Assembly (NCBI RefSeq): GCF_028751195.1
Contig: NZ_CP066784.1
Location: 3,844,001-3,908,000, forward strand
Length of the DNA stretch: 64,000 nt
Source of the DNA: Alicyclobacillus sp. ALC3
Lineage (GTDB): Bacteria > Bacillota > Bacilli > Alicyclobacillales > Alicyclobacillaceae
Direction of reading: 5' to 3'
Made by a program: the position numbers and the translations under genes. Numbering within the stretch: the stretch's first letter is position 1; each line of letters begins with the position of its first letter. The notes beneath the pieces were generated by a model that was not told the DNA's origin, made no database searches, and worked only from the letters and a program-made list of their open reading frames with translations. Shown here one piece after another: positions 42,217 through 53,488 of the stretch.

Positions 42217-43389
42217 ATGCACGGGGAGAGGCGCGGTGTCGTAGTACAGATTGCTAAAAAGCATGCGATTGTACTCACGCCGGATGGCCAGTTTTGCCGC
42301 GTGGCGCGCGTGAAGGATGTTGCGGTCGGGATGGAGTTGTCGTTTGAGGAGGAGCAGTCCTCTTTTGAGCGGCGAACCGCGCTTCATCGTGGCGTGCAGT
42401 GGCGGCGATGGACGAGTGTTGTTGCGGCTGCCTGCCTGGCAGTCGCGGTCGGCGTGTGGGCGGGCCACGGTGGCCGGTCGCAGCCGCAGGTTCCGACCGG
42501 AACCCCATACGCACTCGTGTCTCTAGACATCAACCCCTCCGTGACGTTAGGCGTCAACCCGCGCATGTACGTTCAGACGGCGTCCGCGAATGACAAGGAC
42601 GGAAAAACTGTTCTGTCACAGTTGCCCCATCTCTCTGGGGAATCTCTGCAGCAAGCGGTGAGCCAGATTGTGAGTCAAGCTTTGAAAGACAAGTTAGTGC
42701 CGACAAAGGACAGTATTGTCATTGCTGCTGCTCCCGTTCAGCAAGCTGCAAACGCTCAAGTATCGACACTCGTCGCGACTGCCCGTCAGACAGTCCTCCA
42801 GACTCTTAAACAGAGTGGCGCAAGTCAAGGACTCCACCCGTCAGTCTACACTGTCAGTATGCCACAGAGTGTATTTACGGCAGCTCAGCAGGCAAATATT
42901 CTGCCTGGGGAGGTCGCGTCTTATCTGTTGGCGCAGCAACACGGTCTGTCGGTGTCACACTTGAATGCCACGATAGTGGGGCAAATTTTCGGAAATGGAA
43001 ACTCGATTCTGTCCATCGACACCACAAAATCAACTGAACAGATCACTTCCATGTTGGACCAGTTGAAAATCTCAGGTATCTTCAGTCGGCCATCGACCGC
43101 AACGAGGTCTGGCGGGACGTCCAGTAACAAGGGCACAGGCGTGGGTCAAAGAGTCGGCACGGGTGGGACGACAAACGGTACTCCACCGCCAAGAGGAGGA
43201 GGGACTCAACCAGCTAGCCATGGTAGTAGCGGGAGTGGTCCGGGCGGGTCGGGAAGTACCATCTCGCCTGGCTCAGGGTTGACCAACGAGATCACGAACA
43301 TCGTTGGCCAGTCGAACGGGACAGGTGTGGGGCCGAGTCCCCTACTTGGGAACACACTGAACACGGTCGGTGGGCTTTTCTCTCATTAA
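42217..43389 (+). CDS. rsgI: Membrane anti-sigma factor, RsgI-like
   Basis: A 390-residue single-pass protein. Residues 1-55 are the RsgI N-terminal domain that binds SigI (GVVVQIAKKHAIVLTPDGQFCRV), one membrane helix lies at about 66-84, then comes the periplasmic-type domain with SLDINPSVTLGVN. In related RsgI proteins the Asn-Pro bond in this motif undergoes self-cleavage, which primes release of the sigma factor. The last 110 residues are Gly/Ser/Thr-rich with no carbohydrate-binding domain, unlike clostridial RsgI. ATG with AAAGGAGTG upstream. Confidence 0.88.
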   Translation: MHGERRGVVVQIAKKHAIVLTPDGQFCRVARVKDVAVGMELSFEEEQSSFERRTALHRGVQWRRWTSVVAAACLAVAVGVWAGHGGRSQPQVPTGTPYALVSLDINPSVTLGVNPRMYVQTASANDKDGKTVLSQLPHLSGESLQQAVSQIVSQALKDKLVPTKDSIVIAAAPVQQAANAQVSTLVATARQTVLQTLKQSGASQGLHPSVYTVSMPQSVFTAAQQANILPGEVASYLLAQQHGLSVSHLNATIVGQIFGNGNSILSIDTTKSTEQITSMLDQLKISGIFSRPSTATRSGGTSSNKGTGVGQRVGTGGTTNGTPPPRGGGTQPASHGSSGSGPGGSGSTISPGSGLTNEITNIVGQSNGTGVGPSPLLGNTLNTVGGLFSH

Positions 43390-43434
43390 CAATCACAAAA
43401 AAATCACAGAATAGAGGGTACACATTGCGACAAA

Positions 43435-43464
43435 ACCGACGGGGCTCCGCTCGGTTGATTTTTT
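43435..43464 (+). terminator. Terminator after rsgI
   Basis: ACCGA (43435-43439) and TCGGT (43451-43455) close a GC-rich hairpin, followed by TGATTTTTT. The T run also forms the start of the queA promoter -35 region. Confidence 0.75.
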
Positions 43465-43491
43465 GATCCTTGCGCAAAGACTCCATATAAT
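43463..43491 (+). promoter_or_regulatory. Sigma-A promoter of queA-tgt-yajC
   Basis: TTGATC (43463-43468) and TATAAT (43486-43491), spaced 17 bases, a near-consensus promoter about 80 bases before the queA start. Confidence 0.8.
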
Positions 43492-43572
43492 GAGTTGGAC
43501 GAGGTTACGTGCACGTTGCGCGTACGCCCAGGACTACATCAGTTCAATGTGGACGACAAAGGAGTTTAGGCG

Positions 43573-46159
<2,587 letters not shown>

Positions 46160-46194
46160 GCAGTTGAGTTGTCATTTACCGAATCAAATTAACG

Positions 46195-46228
46195 ACGACC
46201 CCGCAAAAGACAAAGGCGGGGTCGTTTT
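46195..46228 (+). terminator. Terminator after yajC
   Basis: ACGACCCCGC (46195-46204) and GCGGGGTCGT (46216-46225), ten perfect pairs around an A-rich loop, then TTT. It ends the queA-tgt-yajC operon and may also serve the convergent gene. Confidence 0.85.
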
Positions 46229-46263
46229 GCTTGCGACGCAATGCGAAAGTGAGGTGGCCGAAG

Positions 46264-46668
46264 TTATCGGTTGCCACCGCCGGCGTTGACGCCGATGATG
46301 CCTCCGAACGCTCCAATCAGGGCCATCAATAGAACATGGAAGAGTCCGGTTGCATCCCAAGAGAACGTGCTGTAGACGACCAGTCCGATGCCTAGCATGA
46401 GCAAGGCATACAGTAGGCCGACCATGCCTCCTGAGTACCAACCGCGCTCTCCTGCCGCGCGACTCGCCGCGATTGACCCGAACAGCACGCTGGCACAATG
46501 AATGATGTACGCGAGCGTTGTGATTGTCGAGGTAGCGAGAGGGTGGACATGAACCCATAGGGAAACTGCGAGGACGCCTATTACCGCGTAAAAGAGCGCC
46601 CAAACGAGTCCGTACAGAATCGGAAAGCGGCGCAGGGCGCGCGGGCTGCTGCGCATACTAGACTCCAT
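46264..46668 (-). CDS. YrzE-like membrane protein (TIGR04086 type)
   Basis: A 134-residue protein with four hydrophobic helices and small-residue-rich turns (VLFGSIAASRAAGERGWYSGGMVGLLYALLM, IGAFGGIIGVNAGGGNR). The pattern and location next to yajC match Bacillus YrzE, of unknown function. ATG 46668 with AGGAGGTGA upstream is clearly the start; the frame is open 37 codons further without support. It is the only minus-strand gene in this conserved block, as in several relatives. Confidence 0.78.
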   Translation of the reverse strand: MESSMRSSPRALRRFPILYGLVWALFYAVIGVLAVSLWVHVHPLATSTITTLAYIIHCASVLFGSIAASRAAGERGWYSGGMVGLLYALLMLGIGLVVYSTFSWDATGLFHVLLMALIGAFGGIIGVNAGGGNR

Positions 46669-46878
46669 CGGCTTCACCTCCTGCCTGCGGACTGCCACTT
46701 GGACACGAAGGAATCTGTCTGGGCCCGCAGAACTGTAGAATTTACATAATCCTCTTTCATTTCTATTCAAGTTGTCCACCTAATATGAAGTAATGTGGTA
46801 CAATGGCGAAAATACCGAGTTGTGCGGATGTGTGGAAATTACTGGAAGTTTTCCTGGGACCGGGGGCAGGTGAGTGGC

Positions 46879-49041
46879 TTGGATGTTCGACGCGATCGGT
46901 TCGTAAGAGTGTTTCAGTTACTAGTGGGGATTGTCGGCATCGGCTCTGCTCTGTGGTACATTCCTCACTTGTTCCATCACAACCTCTTCGTGACTTTAGG
47001 ACTGTTCGTGCTCGCCGTTGCGCTTGAAGCGATTCCAGTGCCGCTTGGGCAAGTCGTCAGTTCTCTGCTCTATGCCCTGCCCATCGGGGCCTTGGTGGTC
47101 TACGGACAGTCGGAAGCCGTTTGGCTAATGGTGGCAGCCGCTGTTTTTGGCACGATGTTGTCACCGGAGAAGTCACGCTGGCAAACGGTTGTCTTTAACG
47201 CTGGGCAATATGTGTTATCTGTGCTAGTCATGGCGCGGGTGTATGACGCCATTGTTCAGTCGACCGAGCCCCTTCTGAATTGGTTGGTCTTCGCCGGTCT
47301 GTTGGCGGGCGCAGCGGTGTTTATCGTCGTGAACCACTTGTTCATTCAGGTTTATCACGCGATGCGCGGGGTGTTCAGTGTCCGTGAAATGTTCTACACC
47401 TTGGCCGTGGACTCTGTCTACATGCTGTTGTCCCTGCCGTTTGCTTTCCTTATGATTGGCATTGCGACGAGCAACCAGCTCCTCGCTCTCGTGGCGATTC
47501 TTCCGCTCGTGTTACTGTCGCAGATGTTGCGCTTGCACAGGCGGACCTCGTTCATTCAAAGCATCCATGATGCCACTGCTCAGCTCACCTCAGAGTTTGA
47601 CATCGAACGAATTGTAGGAGTAGCGGCGACTACGGCCGCAAAACTCACTTATGCAGATGCAGTGATGGTGCTCGCGCTCGACGAAGAGGATGAAGCGCTG
47701 TATCCCATCCTTGTGTATCCAAGTGAATCGGAGCAAGACTTCAACAAGGACAGGTTTTACCGTCAAAGTGGAGGGGTCATTTGGCAAGTTATCGACGAGG
47801 AAGGGTGGTCCTACGTTCCGGACGTGCGCAAGGATGAACGAGTTCGGTCAGACGGCATCACAGCTCGCGTGCCGTACTTGTCTATGGCCATTTTTCCGAT
47901 GCGCTCGCGCGGGAACGCAAAGGGCGCGCTTGTGTGCTATGCGCATGGACCGTACGCCTTTGGCGAACTGACCAAGGAAATCCGCACGTTGGCCTCCCAA
48001 GTTGGCGTTCTGGTCGACAACGCAAAACTGTACCAGGAACTCCAGCGCCAGTCGTGGAGAGATGCCGCTACAGGGCTGTATAATTACCGTTATTTTTACC
48101 AAGAACTGTCCAGTCGCCTGATGACGTCCCGTTACACGGGTGAACCATTGTCCGTGGTGGTGGTCGACGTTGACTATTTCAAGAAGTTCAACGATACTTA
48201 CGGCCACCTTGCCGGTGACGCCGTGTTGCGCTCTCTCGCCGTAGTGTTGACGTCTGAGGCTGGAGAGGGCGCCGTAGTGGCGCGCTACGGTGGAGAAGAG
48301 TTCGCGATGGTCTTGCCGCTTGCGCCCGAGCAGGCGCTGAATATTGTGGAACGCGTGCGCAACTCCATCAGTCGACACGTCGTGACCTTTGAGGGCCTCG
48401 ACATTCACGGCATCACGGTGAGCAGCGGCATCGCTGGCTTCCCGCAAGATGGAGACAGCGACCGCGACATCTTGCTTAAGGCGGATTCTGCGATGTACTG
48501 GGGTGCCAAGCAACGCGGTCGAAACCGCACTGCGTTATACACACCCGACTTTGACGCCCAATTGTTTGTGGACTCCTTAACGGGGCTTTACACATATCAC
48601 TTTGTGGCGATTCAGGTGCGTGAATCGCTGCTGCAAGGGCCGCAAACCTGGGGCGTACTGTGCCTTGATATGGCCCGTTTTACAGATGTAAACGCCGCGT
48701 TTGGATTTGAGACTGGCAATCGCATTTTGCAGGAAATCAGCGTATTGATTCGCGAGAGCGTGCGCGATCAGGAACTGATCTGCAGGTATGGCGGTGACCA
48801 GTTCTTGGTTTTGTTGCGTGACGTCGCTGAAGAAGAGGTGACATCCGTTGGCGGCCGCATTGACCGGATGCTTTCGACCCACCACTTTCAGTCTTTGCCG
48901 AACATTGCGCTTGCCCTTCGGGTTCGTTACCAAAGTCGCGTGTTGACGGATGTGGATAATGTGGAAACCGTGTTCGCGCACATCAGCAAGATGTTTTCAT
49001 CACTCAAGACGAACGTCTCTGACGCGCGTGGGGCCGGTTAA
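46879..49041 (+). CDS. Membrane diguanylate cyclase-like protein with GAF and two GGDEF domains
   Basis: About 720 residues. Six or seven N-terminal membrane helices (to about 205), a GAF domain (about 225-375), a first GGDEF domain with an intact active loop (RYGGEEF) and a second, degenerate one (RYGGDQF). The first domain should make c-di-GMP from GTP; no RxxD inhibitory site stands five residues before GGEEF. The second may be a binding or regulatory module. Start uncertain: TTG 46879 has AGGTGA five bases upstream, GTG 46870 has GGGGG close by, and upstream ATGs lack a site. An extended -10 TGGTACAAT lies at 46796-46804. Confidence 0.85.
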   Translation: MDVRRDRFVRVFQLLVGIVGIGSALWYIPHLFHHNLFVTLGLFVLAVALEAIPVPLGQVVSSLLYALPIGALVVYGQSEAVWLMVAAAVFGTMLSPEKSRWQTVVFNAGQYVLSVLVMARVYDAIVQSTEPLLNWLVFAGLLAGAAVFIVVNHLFIQVYHAMRGVFSVREMFYTLAVDSVYMLLSLPFAFLMIGIATSNQLLALVAILPLVLLSQMLRLHRRTSFIQSIHDATAQLTSEFDIERIVGVAATTAAKLTYADAVMVLALDEEDEALYPILVYPSESEQDFNKDRFYRQSGGVIWQVIDEEGWSYVPDVRKDERVRSDGITARVPYLSMAIFPMRSRGNAKGALVCYAHGPYAFGELTKEIRTLASQVGVLVDNAKLYQELQRQSWRDAATGLYNYRYFYQELSSRLMTSRYTGEPLSVVVVDVDYFKKFNDTYGHLAGDAVLRSLAVVLTSEAGEGAVVARYGGEEFAMVLPLAPEQALNIVERVRNSISRHVVTFEGLDIHGITVSSGIAGFPQDGDSDRDILLKADSAMYWGAKQRGRNRTALYTPDFDAQLFVDSLTGLYTYHFVAIQVRESLLQGPQTWGVLCLDMARFTDVNAAFGFETGNRILQEISVLIRESVRDQELICRYGGDQFLVLLRDVAEEEVTSVGGRIDRMLSTHHFQSLPNIALALRVRYQSRVLTDVDNVETVFAHISKMFSSLKTNVSDARGAG

Positions 49042-49080
49042 ACTGCGCGATTATAAAAGGACATAGCGAGCGTAAATTTA

Positions 49081-49121
49081 CCCGTTTCGGCCATACTACC
49101 GATGCCGAAAGGGGTTTTTTT
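49081..49121 (+). terminator. Terminator-like hairpin ending two bases before a start codon
   Basis: CCCGTTTCGGC (49081-49091) and GCCGAAAGGGG (49104-49114), ten pairs with one mismatch and a 12-base loop, followed by seven T (49115-49121). The DUF421 ATG is at 49123, and its only Shine-Dalgarno-like sequence (AAAGGGG) is the 3' arm. It could end the upstream message, attenuate the downstream one, or mask its ribosome binding site. Confidence 0.75.
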
Positions 49122-49122
49122 A

Positions 49123-49947
49123 ATGGGGCACATCACGTTCTGGCACTTTATACTTCGCATTCTAGTATTGTATCTATTGGTGATGGTCGCCCTGCGGGTG
49201 ATGGGCAAGCGCGAAATTGGCCAGTTATCGGTGTTCGACTTTGTCGTCTCTGTCATGGTAGCCGAACTTTCAACTCTGCCCATGGAAGACACGAATGTCA
49301 CCCTGTGGCGGTCCGTCGTGTCGATCGCGATGTTAGTGGTGCTTCAGGTCATTGTCGCTTTCGGACAGTTGAAGAGCCACCGCTTCCGTCACTGGGTTGA
49401 CGGGGAACCTTCTGTCCTCATCGAACACGGCTCGATTCAAGACGCGGAGATGAAGAAGACGCGCTACACCATGCACGACTTACTCATGCAATTGCGAGAA
49501 AAAGGTGTCGCGAATGTGGCCGACGTTGAATTTGCGATACTTGAGACATCTGGGAAATTAAGCGTGTTCCCCAAAGCCGAAAAGCGGCCGGTGACGCCCG
49601 AGGACCTCGGCAGAGCTGTCCGTCACGACTCCGTTCCACTGCCGCTGATTGTGGATGGTGTGCCCGTGCAGAAAACGCTCGACATTCTCGGTCAGCCCGT
49701 TGAGTGGCTGGAAGGTGAACTCAAACGGCGCGGATACGGACCGACTCATCAGGTGTTTTATGCAGCGATTGATGAAACCGGCCAAATTCATCTTGACCCG
49801 CGGGATGCCAGCGTCGGCCAACGCTGGCAAGGTGCGGCACAGCAGGCGCAGAGGGGCGATGCTGCAGGGGCAGCGCATATTCACAACGCAAACGTCTCAC
49901 AGTCTGAACAGAAATCCGGGGACCGCAGACCCGACGGTCATCAGTAA
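49123..49947 (+). CDS. DUF421 (YetF/YrbG-like) membrane protein
   Basis: A 274-residue protein with three N-terminal membrane helices and the DUF421 core MGKREIGQLSVFDFVVSVMVAELST, followed by a soluble part (DGEPSVLIEHGSIQDAEMKKTRYTMHDLLMQLREKGVANVADVEFAILETSGKLSVFPK). Bacillus relatives (YrbG, YetF) are sporulation-associated in part, and function is unknown. ATG 49123 is chosen since ATG 49102 is inside the hairpin. The C-terminus is extended by an Ala/Gln-rich tail. Convergent with spoVB. Confidence 0.85.
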   Translation: MGHITFWHFILRILVLYLLVMVALRVMGKREIGQLSVFDFVVSVMVAELSTLPMEDTNVTLWRSVVSIAMLVVLQVIVAFGQLKSHRFRHWVDGEPSVLIEHGSIQDAEMKKTRYTMHDLLMQLREKGVANVADVEFAILETSGKLSVFPKAEKRPVTPEDLGRAVRHDSVPLPLIVDGVPVQKTLDILGQPVEWLEGELKRRGYGPTHQVFYAAIDETGQIHLDPRDASVGQRWQGAAQQAQRGDAAGAAHIHNANVSQSEQKSGDRRPDGHQ

Positions 49948-49957
49948 AGGTGCTCCA

Positions 49958-51550
49958 TCACACAGCGAAGGGCAGGTAAGACACAATATTCGCCAGCACT
50001 GGTCCAATGCGCGGAATCCGGCGAATACTCCTTGACGTTAGTACGCGAAACGAGCAGAGCAGAGTGAAGTACAGTATAAACCCGAACAGTATGGCGGACA
50101 GCAGGTGAGTGCCACTCAGTTGCGCTGCGTGACCGCGCGACAGCGCGAGCATGCCAATCAAGCTGATGAGGGATGCGACCGCGATCTTCAGTGTGTCGAT
50201 AAGGCGGATGGGAAAGCCCACGTAATGAACGATGCCAATGAAATGTAGGACGGCCGTCAGCACGACGGAAATTGACGTCGCGATGGCTACACCGTATATC
50301 CCGAGGTGTGGTTGAGATGCGAGCACGTAAATGAGGCCAAGTCGAACCACGCCGCCAGCGATCGAATTCACCATGGCTAGACCCGCCTTGTCGAGTCCCT
50401 GAAGAATGCCAGCAAAGGGGGCCTGCAAGTAGAGCAAAAACCCGACCGGTGCCATCAGAGCCAAGATTGGACCGACAGACGGTTCGCGGTAAATCATGGC
50501 GCACAAAGGCGTGGCAAACAAGGTCAATACGATGGATGTAGGGAATCCGACGATTGCCGTCACACGCCAGCTTTGGTCAACCCGGATGCGCACTTGTCGG
50601 TCGTTGCGCGTCTCGCCGGCCATCGCCTCTGAAACAGATGGGACGAGGTTGACGGCGAGTGACCCTGTAATCACGGTGGGAAATACCAACAGTGGCAACG
50701 CCATGCCACCGTACTGGCCGTACAGGGCTGTCGATGTGTCTTTCGCTACGCCTGCGAGCCACAGCGACCTCGTCACGAGGATGGGCTCAATCGCGTAGAT
50801 GAGTGACCAGATGAGGCGACTGCCGGTCACCGGGGCGGCAATTTTCGTGATCGCTCGCAGCGTTTGGCGTACCGTTTCAAGACTGCGAGCAGGCGCGTTG
50901 GGTAAAACGTACGAGATTCTCCCTCGCCGCCGGTACGCGACGATGAGAAAGACCATGCCAGCTAACTCACCGAGCAGCATTCCGACCATTGCGCCAGCAG
51001 CAGCGTAGGCGAGACTGAACCGGACGAAGTAGGCGGCAAGGACCCATACACTGAGAATGCGAACGGTCTGTTCGAGAATCGATGCCCACGCGGGCGGGGC
51101 CATATCTTGGAGACCCTGAAAGTAGCCTCGATATACACTCGATACAGCGATGATCGACACAATCGGAATCATTGCCAAGTACGTTGGATACGCTCTCGGG
51201 TCAGTTAACCAATGTGAGGAGACGAACCCTCGCATCAGCCACATCAGCAGCGTAAAGATAACCGTCATGGTGCCGATGACACCCGTGCTGACTCGCAAAA
51301 TCCGCTGTACGCGGACACGGTCCTGCTGCACCAACGCTTCAGCGACGAGTTTGGAAATTGCGACGGGGAGCCCGGCAGTGACAAACGTCAGCACGAGGCT
51401 AAGTAGCGGGAAGACGATTTGAAATAGACCGATGCCCTGTGCGCCGATGATACGAGTGAGGAAGATGCGGTAGACAAAACCCATAATGCGGGTGACGAGA
51501 CTGGCTGCGATGAGCACGACAGCCCCACGCAGGAATGAACGTTCGGTCAC
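49958..51550 (-). CDS. spoVB: Stage V sporulation protein B, MOP-family flippase
   Basis: A 530-residue polytopic protein with about 14 membrane helices, starting SFLRGAVVLIAASLVTRIMGFVYRI as in SpoVB and other polysaccharide-type flippases. SpoVB is needed for spore cortex formation and is thought to move lipid-linked peptidoglycan precursor. Its place between yrbG-like DUF421 and comN/secDF is the Bacillus arrangement. Related vegetative flippases (MurJ/YtgP) cannot be fully excluded. GTG 51550 with AGGGGCGGTG upstream. Confidence 0.85.
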   Translation of the reverse strand: MTERSFLRGAVVLIAASLVTRIMGFVYRIFLTRIIGAQGIGLFQIVFPLLSLVLTFVTAGLPVAISKLVAEALVQQDRVRVQRILRVSTGVIGTMTVIFTLLMWLMRGFVSSHWLTDPRAYPTYLAMIPIVSIIAVSSVYRGYFQGLQDMAPPAWASILEQTVRILSVWVLAAYFVRFSLAYAAAGAMVGMLLGELAGMVFLIVAYRRRGRISYVLPNAPARSLETVRQTLRAITKIAAPVTGSRLIWSLIYAIEPILVTRSLWLAGVAKDTSTALYGQYGGMALPLLVFPTVITGSLAVNLVPSVSEAMAGETRNDRQVRIRVDQSWRVTAIVGFPTSIVLTLFATPLCAMIYREPSVGPILALMAPVGFLLYLQAPFAGILQGLDKAGLAMVNSIAGGVVRLGLIYVLASQPHLGIYGVAIATSISVVLTAVLHFIGIVHYVGFPIRLIDTLKIAVASLISLIGMLALSRGHAAQLSGTHLLSAILFGFILYFTLLCSFRVLTSRSIRRIPRIGPVLANIVSYLPFAV

Positions 51551-51721
51551 GGCACACCGCCCCTTTACTTAGATGTCGTGTACGCAGACGTCTGTACGCA
51601 GGGAGAGACACGGACAAGGCACAACCATTCAAGAGACTATGCTGTCGTGACTTGTGATAGTCCAAGCTAAGAAGGAAACCGCCGTGTTTCTCGCGAATTG
51701 AACCTTGATGGAGGTGGGGAG

Positions 51722-52102
51722 ATGTTGGATGAGGAGCTTCGCCAACAAGCAGACGGGGAAGCAATGGACGTGAGCGAACGCGACGACAGTGCGTTGGTGC
51801 AGAGTAAACCGGTTGTGCCGCCGAGCGTGAACCCTGCGTGGCAGCAGTATGAACGGGAGATGATGGAACTGTGCGCCGTCAAGGCGGATGAATTTCATCT
51901 CCTCGGGTACGAAGAAGTGACGGCCTCGGAAGTCTGGCAGTGCGTGCTGGCGATGACGAAAGGGCGCGGTCGGTTGCACGAAATGGTTGAGGCTGTGCTC
52001 GGATTGAACGCGGGTCGGTTCATGAGTTACACGACGATCAACGCGTATCAGGGAATTTTCCATGAACAAGGCACACCGTTTGACGCTCTGAACCATGCTT
52101 GA
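51722..52102 (+). CDS. comN: Post-transcriptional regulator ComN-like
   Basis: A 126-residue protein. The C-terminal 75 residues carry the ComN-type domain (MELCAVKADEFHLLGYEEVTASEVWQCVLAMT) and the N-terminal third is acidic and probably unfolded. In Bacillus ComN sits beside secDF and affects comE mRNA; here the function is inferred from family and position. ATG 51722 is chosen because GGAGGTG lies just upstream; TTG 51698 has no such site. Confidence 0.8.
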   Translation: MLDEELRQQADGEAMDVSERDDSALVQSKPVVPPSVNPAWQQYEREMMELCAVKADEFHLLGYEEVTASEVWQCVLAMTKGRGRLHEMVEAVLGLNAGRFMSYTTINAYQGIFHEQGTPFDALNHA

Positions 52103-52210
52103 TTATACTAGAGGCTGTGCCATATACGTATGGAACCGCACGGAACGTTCCTCTGGGACTTGACCTAGTGGTGTTCTGAATTGGTGTTGTTTTAGAGGAG
52201 GACAAGCTGT

Positions 52211-53488
52211 ATGAAGTGGGGCCGATTTTTGGGGTTCATCGCCCTGGTCCTAGTGGTGGTGGGCCTCACGGCCGGAACCTCAACACAGTTATGGAAGTCT
52301 ATCCGCCTGGGCCTCGACTTGCAAGGCGGATTTGAACTGTTGTACCAAGTCGAGCCGAATACTCCAGGTGGCACGGTGACATCACAAGGGATTCAGGCAG
52401 CCCTCGAAGCTGTGAATACCCGGGTGAACTCGCTTGGCGTCTCCTCACCGCAGATTGAACTGGAGAACAGGAATCAGATTCGCATTGATTTGGCTGGCAC
52501 CTTCAATCAGCAGAAGGCTGAGCAGATTATTGGCTCCACGGCGAACCTGCAGATTTACGGCAGTGCGACGCTTGACCCAAAGACTGGTCAGTTCGTGTTA
52601 CCCAAAGGCGCAAAACCGCTGTTGACTGGCCAGGATTTGCAGAGCAACGCAACGGCAGGACAAAATCCGAATACCGGACAGTACGTCGTGGACGTCACTT
52701 TTAAGAACAAAAAGGCATGGCAGAACATCACGCAGCAGTACCTCGGCAAACCACTTTACACTTTTTTGAACGGTCAGATGATTACTGACCCCGTCGTGAG
52801 AAATGTCATCTACAGTGGTCAGACTGAGATTAGCGGTGGTTCCCTGACGACTCTGCAAGCTTGTCAAGCGCTTGCGAAGCAGTTGAACGCAGGTTCGCTC
52901 CCGTACCCGCTCCAGCGCATCAGTTCGACGAGCGTGGGCCCGTCGCTTGGCGCGCAGTCGCTGAGGACGACCCTAGAGGCCGGGCTAATCGCAGTGATTC
53001 TGATCTTCTTATTCATGATTTGGCTGTACCGCATGGCTGGATTGATAGCAGACGTTGCGCTGGTCGCGTACGTCTATCTGTTATTGCTCACGTTCTCCGG
53101 GCTGCACGTGGTGTTGACTCTCCCAGGTCTCGCTGCGCTTGTCCTTGGTATTGGCATGTCGGTTGATGCAAACATCATCGCGTATGAGCGCATCAAGGAA
53201 GAACTACGCAACGGGCGAAGTTTGCAGTCAAGTGTGCTTGCAGGTAACAGGCGTTCACTGCGAACTATCTTAGACGCCCATGCGACGACCTTTATCGCCG
53301 GTGCGGTCATGTACTGGTTCGGGCAAGGAGAAATTCGAGGGTTTGCCATTTCACTCATGATCAGCATTATTGTCGGCCTCATCACCGCCGTGGCGCTCAG
53401 CCGCATCATGCTGATGCTGTTCACTCGGTCAAACGTCGTGAAACGACCGTGGTGGTACGGCTTCCGGAAGAAGGCGGTGGCATCGTGA
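52211..53488 (+). CDS. secD: Protein translocase subunit SecD
   Basis: A 425-residue membrane protein with the N-terminal motif GLDLQGGFELLYQV, a large extracytoplasmic domain (about 35-260) and five C-terminal helices with GIGMSVDANIIAYERIKEELR. SecDF pulls secreted proteins from the outer face using the proton gradient. It is a separate gene, whereas Bacillus subtilis has a fused SecDF. GAGGAGGAC precedes the ATG. The stop overlaps secF. Confidence 0.96.
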   Translation: MKWGRFLGFIALVLVVVGLTAGTSTQLWKSIRLGLDLQGGFELLYQVEPNTPGGTVTSQGIQAALEAVNTRVNSLGVSSPQIELENRNQIRIDLAGTFNQQKAEQIIGSTANLQIYGSATLDPKTGQFVLPKGAKPLLTGQDLQSNATAGQNPNTGQYVVDVTFKNKKAWQNITQQYLGKPLYTFLNGQMITDPVVRNVIYSGQTEISGGSLTTLQACQALAKQLNAGSLPYPLQRISSTSVGPSLGAQSLRTTLEAGLIAVILIFLFMIWLYRMAGLIADVALVAYVYLLLLTFSGLHVVLTLPGLAALVLGIGMSVDANIIAYERIKEELRNGRSLQSSVLAGNRRSLRTILDAHATTFIAGAVMYWFGQGEIRGFAISLMISIIVGLITAVALSRIMLMLFTRSNVVKRPWWYGFRKKAVAS

